Below, in pieces: positions 31,693 to 35,847 of a stretch of DNA of 35,847 nt. The stretch is from Acidimicrobiia bacterium (GTDB lineage: Bacteria; Actinomycetota; Acidimicrobiia; Acidimicrobiales; Bin134). The first letter of the stretch is position 1, and every line of letters begins with the position of its first letter. The stretch covers positions 1 through 35,847 of the forward strand of contig JAJEEH010000008.1 of assembly GCA_022821105.1 (NCBI GenBank). Direction: 5' to 3'. Position numbers and translations under genes: made by a program. The notes beneath the pieces were generated by a model, which was not told where the DNA came from, searched no databases, and worked only from the letters and a program-made list of their open reading frames with translations.

Positions 31693-32556
31693 CTAGCGGT
31701 AGCGGCGGATTATGGCGGTGGTGTCTAGGCGGTTTTCGCCGGCGGCGGCGGTTTCTTGGGTGTAGCGCTGGCAGAGTTCTACTAGGGGGATTGGGGCGTT
31801 GAGGGTGGCCGCGGCGTCGGCTACTAGGCCTAAGTCTTTGATCATCCAGTCGACGGCGAAGCCGAAGTCGAACTCGTAGGCCACCATGGTGTGGCCCCGG
31901 TTCTGGAGGTACCAGGAGCCGGCCGCACCCTTGGTTACCGCGGCCAGCACCTTGTCCATGTCGAGGCCGGCCCGCTCGCCGAAAGCCAGCGCCTCGGCTG
32001 CGCCCTGCACGGCGCCGGCGCACAGGATCTGGTTGACCATTTTGGTGAGCTGGCCGCTTCCGGCCGGCCCCATCAGGGTGACCGCCGAGGAATAGGCGTC
32101 CATCACCGGGCGGGCGGCATCGAAGTGCTCGGGCTCGCCGCCGCACATCACGGTGAGCACGCCGTTCTCGGCCCCGGCCTGGCCGCCGGAGATGGGGGCA
32201 TCCAGCCAGCCGATCCCCCGGCCGGCGCACACCTCGGCCAGCTCCCGGGCCACTTCTGCCGAGGCGGTGGTGTGGTCCACCAGCACCGAGCCAGCGGGCA
32301 TCGTCCCCAAGGCCCCGTCGTCGCCCAGAACCACCGACCTCAGGTCGTCGTCGGCCCCCACGCAGGTGAACACGAACTCGGCCCCGTCGGCCGCCTCGGC
32401 CGGGGTGGCGGCCACCGTCCCGTCATGCTTCTCGCCCCAGCGCTCGGCCACTGCCGCGGTGCGGTTGAACACCCGCACTTCGTGGCCGGCGGCGGCCAAG
32501 TGCCCGGCCATGGGGAACCCCATGTTGCCCAGTCCTATGAATGCGCACACGCTCAC
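31693..32556 (-). CDS. 3-hydroxyisobutyrate dehydrogenase/tartronate semialdehyde reductase family protein
   Basis: NAD(P)-dependent beta-hydroxyacid dehydrogenase, 287 residues. The Rossmann motif is FIGLGNMGFPMAGHL (6-20), the substrate-binding segment DAPISGGQAGAENG (119-132), and the catalytic Lys172 and Asn176 are in GSGQLTKMVNQ. I use GTG 32556, which places the Rossmann strand at residue 3; GTG 32565 and 32550 are alternatives. Members reduce tartronate semialdehyde or oxidise 3-hydroxyisobutyrate and similar acids. Its neighbour on the other strand is an HpcH/HpaI aldolase that could supply the semialdehyde. The upstream gap to the next gene is 80 bases, probably holding both divergent promoters. 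Confidence 0.9.
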   Translation of the reverse strand: MSVCAFIGLGNMGFPMAGHLAAAGHEVRVFNRTAAVAERWGEKHDGTVAATPAEAADGAEFVFTCVGADDDLRSVVLGDDGALGTMPAGSVLVDHTTASAEVARELAEVCAGRGIGWLDAPISGGQAGAENGVLTVMCGGEPEHFDAARPVMDAYSSAVTLMGPAGSGQLTKMVNQILCAGAVQGAAEALAFGERAGLDMDKVLAAVTKGAAGSWYLQNRGHTMVAYEFDFGFAVDWMIKDLGLVADAAATLNAPIPLVELCQRYTQETAAAGENRLDTTAIIRRYR

Positions 32557-32636
32557 GTCGGCCACGATACCCGGCCCATTCCCCCGTTCTCCCGGCGATA
32601 GGCGGCTTCCAAGGCGTTCCCATAACATCGGAGGCG

Positions 32637-33740
32637 ATGAGCGACAACGGCTTCGACGTGTTCTCCGCCGACTCCCACGTGATCGAGCCCCACGACCTGT
32701 GGCAGATCTACACGGTGGAGGCCTTCCGGGATCGGGCCCCCCGCCTGGTCCGTGAGGAGACCACCGACCGGCTGATATGCGACCAGGCCCGACTCCCCCC
32801 GGTGGGGCTTTTGGCCGGGTGCATGCGCACCGACGACAAGGTGCGGGCCAAAGGCCGATGGGAAGAGGATGTGCCCGACGTGGGCTGGGACCCGGAGACC
32901 CGTATGGAGGCTCTGCGCACCGACGGGGTGACCGGCGAGGTGCTGTACCCCACGATCGCCATGCAGATGTACCCGATCCAAGACGTGGAGTTCCAGTGGG
33001 CCCTGTTCGAGGCCTACAACACCTGGGTCGGCGAGTTCGTCAGCCAGATCCCCGACACGTTCGTGGGCATAGGGCTGCTGTCGCCGGTGGACTTGGAGCG
33101 GGCCGCCAAGGAGATCAAGCGGTGCCGCGACATAGGGCTCAAAGGGGTGATGATCCCGGTGGTAAACGGCGAGGACAACCCCTACCAAGACTCGTCGTTC
33201 GACCCGCTGTGGGCCGCGGCGGTGGAGCACTCCATGCCGGTGAACCTGCACGCCGCCACCACCCGCGATCCCGGCAAGGCCTGGGACCAGGGCACGTCCA
33301 CCCGGTCGGTGCTGCAAACGGTGGACATCCAAGAAGTGGTGCTCGACCTCATCTTCGGCGCCGTGTTCGACCGCTTCCCCGAGCTGATGATCGTCTCGGC
33401 GGAGAACGACGTGGGCTGGGCCGGCAACCTGCTGGAGCGGGCCGACTACTGGTTCCACCGCAACCGCCAACTCCTCAGAGACATGAAGTGCCAGGAAGAG
33501 CCGTCGCACTACTGGCGCAACAACTTCCGGGTGACGTTCATGCGAGACCTCACCGGGGTGGCCGCCCGCGACATCATCGGCACCGAGACCATGATGTGGG
33601 GCAACGACTTCCCCCATCACGTGTCCACCTGGCCCAACAGCCAATCAGTGATCGCCGAGCACTTCGCCGACACCACCGACGATGTGCGCCACGCCATCGT
33701 GTCGGGCAACGTCCGCCAGCTCTACGACATCCAGGTGTAG
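32637..33740 (+). CDS. Amidohydrolase 2-family protein A
   Basis: TIM-barrel metal hydrolase or decarboxylase of the Amidohydro_2 group (relatives include ACMSD and 6-methylsalicylate decarboxylase-like proteins), 367 residues. The N-terminal metal motif is SADSHVIEPHDLW, where DSH replaces the strict HxH of other amidohydrolases, as usual for this group. MIPVVNGEDNPYQD, NLHAATT and WGNDFPHHVSTWP supply later conserved parts. ATCGGAGGCG precedes ATG 32637, with a short spacer. It is followed after 35 bases by a second member. The reaction is unresolved; decarboxylation of an aromatic acid or hydrolysis are both possible. Confidence 0.88.
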   Translation: MSDNGFDVFSADSHVIEPHDLWQIYTVEAFRDRAPRLVREETTDRLICDQARLPPVGLLAGCMRTDDKVRAKGRWEEDVPDVGWDPETRMEALRTDGVTGEVLYPTIAMQMYPIQDVEFQWALFEAYNTWVGEFVSQIPDTFVGIGLLSPVDLERAAKEIKRCRDIGLKGVMIPVVNGEDNPYQDSSFDPLWAAAVEHSMPVNLHAATTRDPGKAWDQGTSTRSVLQTVDIQEVVLDLIFGAVFDRFPELMIVSAENDVGWAGNLLERADYWFHRNRQLLRDMKCQEEPSHYWRNNFRVTFMRDLTGVAARDIIGTETMMWGNDFPHHVSTWPNSQSVIAEHFADTTDDVRHAIVSGNVRQLYDIQV

Positions 33741-33775
33741 GCAGGACTCGGGCCGGGGTCGGGAAGGCAGGCGCC

Positions 33776-35038
33776 GTGGTCAAGCTCTCCGACATGGGGC
33801 GCATTGGGTTCACGGTGCGCGACAGCCAGGCCGACGGGCACCCGGTCACCTTCCTGCCCGAGCCCGAGCGCCGCACCCGCCACAACCTCATCATCTCGGT
33901 AGACGACCACGTGGTGGAGGCCCCCGACGCATTCGAGGGCCGCATCCCAGCCCGTCTGGCCGACCGCGGCCCCAAGGTGGTGACCGACGACAAGGGGATG
34001 CACGCCTGGGAGGTGGACGGACGGCGGTTCCCCACCGTGGGCATGAACGCGGTGGCCGGACGGCCAGTGTCGGAGTACGGGTTCGACCCGGTGCGCTTCG
34101 ACCACATGCGCCGGGGGGCGTGGGACATACACGCCCGCATCGCCGACATGGACCTCAACGGGATCTACGCCTCGTTGAACTTCCCCTCCGCCCTGCCCGG
34201 GTTCGCCGGCCAGAACTTCATGCGGATGACCGCAGACCAAGAGCTGGGCTTGACCTGCGTGCGGGCCTGGAACGACTGGATCATCGACGATTGGCACGGC
34301 CGCTACCCCGACCGGATCATCCCGTGCCAGATCCCCTGGCTCTACGACCCCGACGTGGCCGCCGACGAGATCTACCGCAACGCCGAGCGGGGCTTTCGGG
34401 CGGTGTCGTTCAGCGAGGCCCCCGAGAAGCTGAAGCTGCCGTCGCTGCACACCGGCCACTGGGACCCGTTCATCCGGGCCTGCGAGGACACCGAAACGGT
34501 GGTGTGCCTGCACGTGGGGTCGTCGTCGCAGGCCCCGTCCACCGCCCCCGACGCCCCGCCCGACACCATCGGGGTGCTGTTCTTCGGCTACGCCATGTTC
34601 GCCGCGGTCGACTGGCTCTACTCGCTGATCCCGGTGCGCTTCCCCAACCTGCGCATCGCCATGTCGGAGGGGGGCATCGCCTGGGTGCCGGGGCTGATCG
34701 ACCGGCTCGACCACATCACCCGCTACCACGACATGTACGGCACCTGGACCGATATCGACATGAAGCCCAGCGAGGTGTTCCGGCGCAGCTTCTGGTTCTG
34801 CGTGATCGACGACACCTCGTGCCTGTCGCTGCGCGACCACATCGGGGTGGACCACATCATGATGGAGTCGGACTACCCCCACGTGGACACCACCTGGCCC
34901 GACACCCAGGAGGTGGTGCGCCGCCAGGTGGAGGGGTTCGGCCCCGAGGAGACCGAGAAGATCTGCTGGCGCAACGCCGCCGAGCTGTTCCGCTGGCCGG
35001 TGCCCGACGCAGTGGCTGCCGACCCCGAGAGTTTCTGA
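33776..35038 (+). CDS. Amidohydrolase 2-family protein B
   Basis: A 420-residue Amidohydro_2 relative. The metal motif is SVDDHVVEAPDAF (41-53). The C-terminal half has LHVGSSSQAPS, RIAMSEGGIAWVPGLIDRLD and MESDYPHVDTTWP, the standard aspartate-containing end motif. It differs from protein A in an N-terminal extension of about 35 residues and longer loops, so it is not a recent duplicate. GTG 33776 is preceded by GGGAAGGCAG; an ATG 18 bases on is an alternative. The two proteins and the class II aldolase-like gene 22 bases downstream probably form one transcript, a possible decarboxylase/hydrolase set for an aromatic or furanic acid. Confidence 0.87.
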   Translation: MVKLSDMGRIGFTVRDSQADGHPVTFLPEPERRTRHNLIISVDDHVVEAPDAFEGRIPARLADRGPKVVTDDKGMHAWEVDGRRFPTVGMNAVAGRPVSEYGFDPVRFDHMRRGAWDIHARIADMDLNGIYASLNFPSALPGFAGQNFMRMTADQELGLTCVRAWNDWIIDDWHGRYPDRIIPCQIPWLYDPDVAADEIYRNAERGFRAVSFSEAPEKLKLPSLHTGHWDPFIRACEDTETVVCLHVGSSSQAPSTAPDAPPDTIGVLFFGYAMFAAVDWLYSLIPVRFPNLRIAMSEGGIAWVPGLIDRLDHITRYHDMYGTWTDIDMKPSEVFRRSFWFCVIDDTSCLSLRDHIGVDHIMMESDYPHVDTTWPDTQEVVRRQVEGFGPEETEKICWRNAAELFRWPVPDAVAADPESF

Positions 35039-35060
35039 CAAGATCAACGAAGGAGGACCG

Positions 35061-35780
35061 ATGACCAAGACCTGGACCGAAGACCATCCCGCCTTCCAAG
35101 TGGCCGCGTCGAGGCGCATCCTGGCCCGGGAGGGGTGCGAGAGCCGGGTGGCCGGCCACGTGTCGGTGCGAGACGCCGAGCGCCACGATGCCTTCTGGGT
35201 GTCGCCGTTCGGCTACTTCAGCGAAACGCTGCCCAGCGACGTGAACTGCTACGACATGGAGCTCAACCTGCTGGACGGCGACACCCCGGCCTCGCCCGCG
35301 GTGCGCTTCCACGCCGGGTTCTACGAGGCCCGCCCCGACGCCAACTCGGTGATCCACACCCACTCCCACTATGTGGAGGTGCTGTCCACCACCGGCAAGG
35401 ACGTTGGGCTGTACTCGGCCGACGCCTGCCTGTTCTACCAAGAGCAGGCCCACTACGCCGACAACGGCCTCGACACCCCAGTGGACGGCCCCCGCATGGC
35501 TGAGGCCCTGGGCGATCGGTCGGTGGTGCTCATCGGCAACCACGGCGCCTGCTTCGTGTGCCCCTCGCTGGAGGAGGCCACCATCAAGGCCATCGCCTAT
35601 GAGACTTCGGCCCGGGCCCACTACGAGGCCCAGGTGGTGGGAGGCTCCGAGATGGTCGAGGCCGAGGCGGCCCGGGCCAAAAAGGCGTACCACAAGTACT
35701 TCATCCCCATGATGTGGGAGGCCAACTACCGCCGCCTGCGCAAAACCGACGCCGACCTGTTCGAGACCCTGGCTAGCTGA
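35061..35780 (+). CDS. Class II aldolase/adducin-family protein
   Basis: A 239-residue protein of the FucA/AraD fold. The zinc histidines are His99, His101 (IHTHSHY) and His161 (GNHGACF). AGHVSVRD (31-38) and RPDANSVIHTHSH match fuculose-1-phosphate aldolase almost word for word. In FucA the segment before is SSEWRFH with catalytic Glu73; here it is SPAVRFH, so that Glu seems to be Ala80. It may thus be a decarboxylase, epimerase-like or other variant rather than an aldolase. AAGGAGGACCG before the ATG is a strong ribosome site. It follows amidohydrolase B after 22 bases. I see no further gene in the last 67 bases. Confidence 0.88.
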   Translation: MTKTWTEDHPAFQVAASRRILAREGCESRVAGHVSVRDAERHDAFWVSPFGYFSETLPSDVNCYDMELNLLDGDTPASPAVRFHAGFYEARPDANSVIHTHSHYVEVLSTTGKDVGLYSADACLFYQEQAHYADNGLDTPVDGPRMAEALGDRSVVLIGNHGACFVCPSLEEATIKAIAYETSARAHYEAQVVGGSEMVEAEAARAKKAYHKYFIPMMWEANYRRLRKTDADLFETLAS

Positions 35781-35847
35781 ATGGCCTCCGAGCCTCAAGC
35801 CCACCCGATGGCCCCTCACCCAATTGAGAGCGTAGGGGCAGTTGACC

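Noticed and set aside
31680-31699. Two adjacent 10-bp palindromes, GCCCGCGGGC and CCGCTAGCGG
   Set aside because: They lie between convergent genes and could be part of a terminator, but neither has a loop or T tract, and such palindromes occur by chance at this GC content.
33722-35119. Long reverse-strand frame opposite the amidohydrolase B gene
   Set aside because: Val/His/Gly-rich shadow translation; both amidohydrolase motifs and the next gene's ribosome site are on the forward strand.
1-35847. CRISPR arrays, insertion sequences, integrases or toxin-antitoxin genes
   Set aside because: No regularly spaced repeats, transposase or recombinase motifs or small paired genes were seen. The only mobility signs are the direct repeats at 646 and 5033 and the tRNA-Ser boundary.

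Overview
The window looks like chromosomal DNA of a GC-rich actinobacterium, plausibly a member of the Acidimicrobiia. The grounds are strong GC bias at third codon positions, GTG starts, paired acyl-CoA dehydrogenases, several phytanoyl-CoA-type oxygenases and amidohydrolases, and a lipoprotein with a long Pro/Glu/Ala linker. No rRNA or taxonomic marker is present, so the lineage is an inference.

Region A (1-5232) is a rearranged accessory segment. A LysR-type regulator, cut by the left edge, reads leftward. Its start and divergent promoter form the first copy of a 200-bp direct repeat (646-845); the second copy (5033-5232) lies 4387 bp further on and differs at 6 positions. Between them are an intact Rieske oxygenase, an intact S1 sulfatase and a patchwork of gene debris: a chimeric 40-codon ORF, a cupin fragment, a 29-codon sulfatase start, a frameshifted metallo-beta-lactamase-fold gene, an unidentified C-terminus and a deleted copy of the regulator.

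Region B (5203-17632) is a compact catabolic cluster, probably for an aromatic or heteroaromatic compound. In one tight run it encodes a flavin monooxygenase, an extradiol dioxygenase, an SDR, two FAH-fold hydrolases with a carboxymuconolactone-decarboxylase-like protein between them, a metal-dependent amidohydrolase, an alpha/beta hydrolase and a 3-hydroxyacyl-CoA-dehydrogenase-like enzyme. A P450 lies convergent to that run. Divergent from the P450 are a hydrolase of the 2,6-dihydroxypseudooxynicotine hydrolase type and a third FAH-fold enzyme, and a cupin closes the cluster. Hydroxylation, ring opening, C-C hydrolysis and side-chain oxidation can all be assigned to genes here; the substrate cannot.

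Region C (17763-25862) is more core-like and visibly richer in GC: tRNA-Ser(CGA), tadA, a CopC-domain membrane protein, an ABC exporter, xseA-xseB, a degenerate Glu/Leu-dehydrogenase-like protein and an opposing pair of acyl-CoA dehydrogenases. The 3' end of tRNA-Ser faces region B, the arrangement expected where an island has entered at a tRNA gene, although no integrase is visible.

Region D (25957-35847) begins with tRNA-Ala(TGC), which runs almost directly into a PhyH oxygenase gene. It continues with a GH51 arabinofuranosidase, a second PhyH oxygenase, an orphan solute-binding lipoprotein, an HpcH/HpaI aldolase convergent with a 3-hydroxyisobutyrate-dehydrogenase-like reductase, two Amidohydro_2 proteins and a class II aldolase-like protein that appears to lack the canonical catalytic glutamate.
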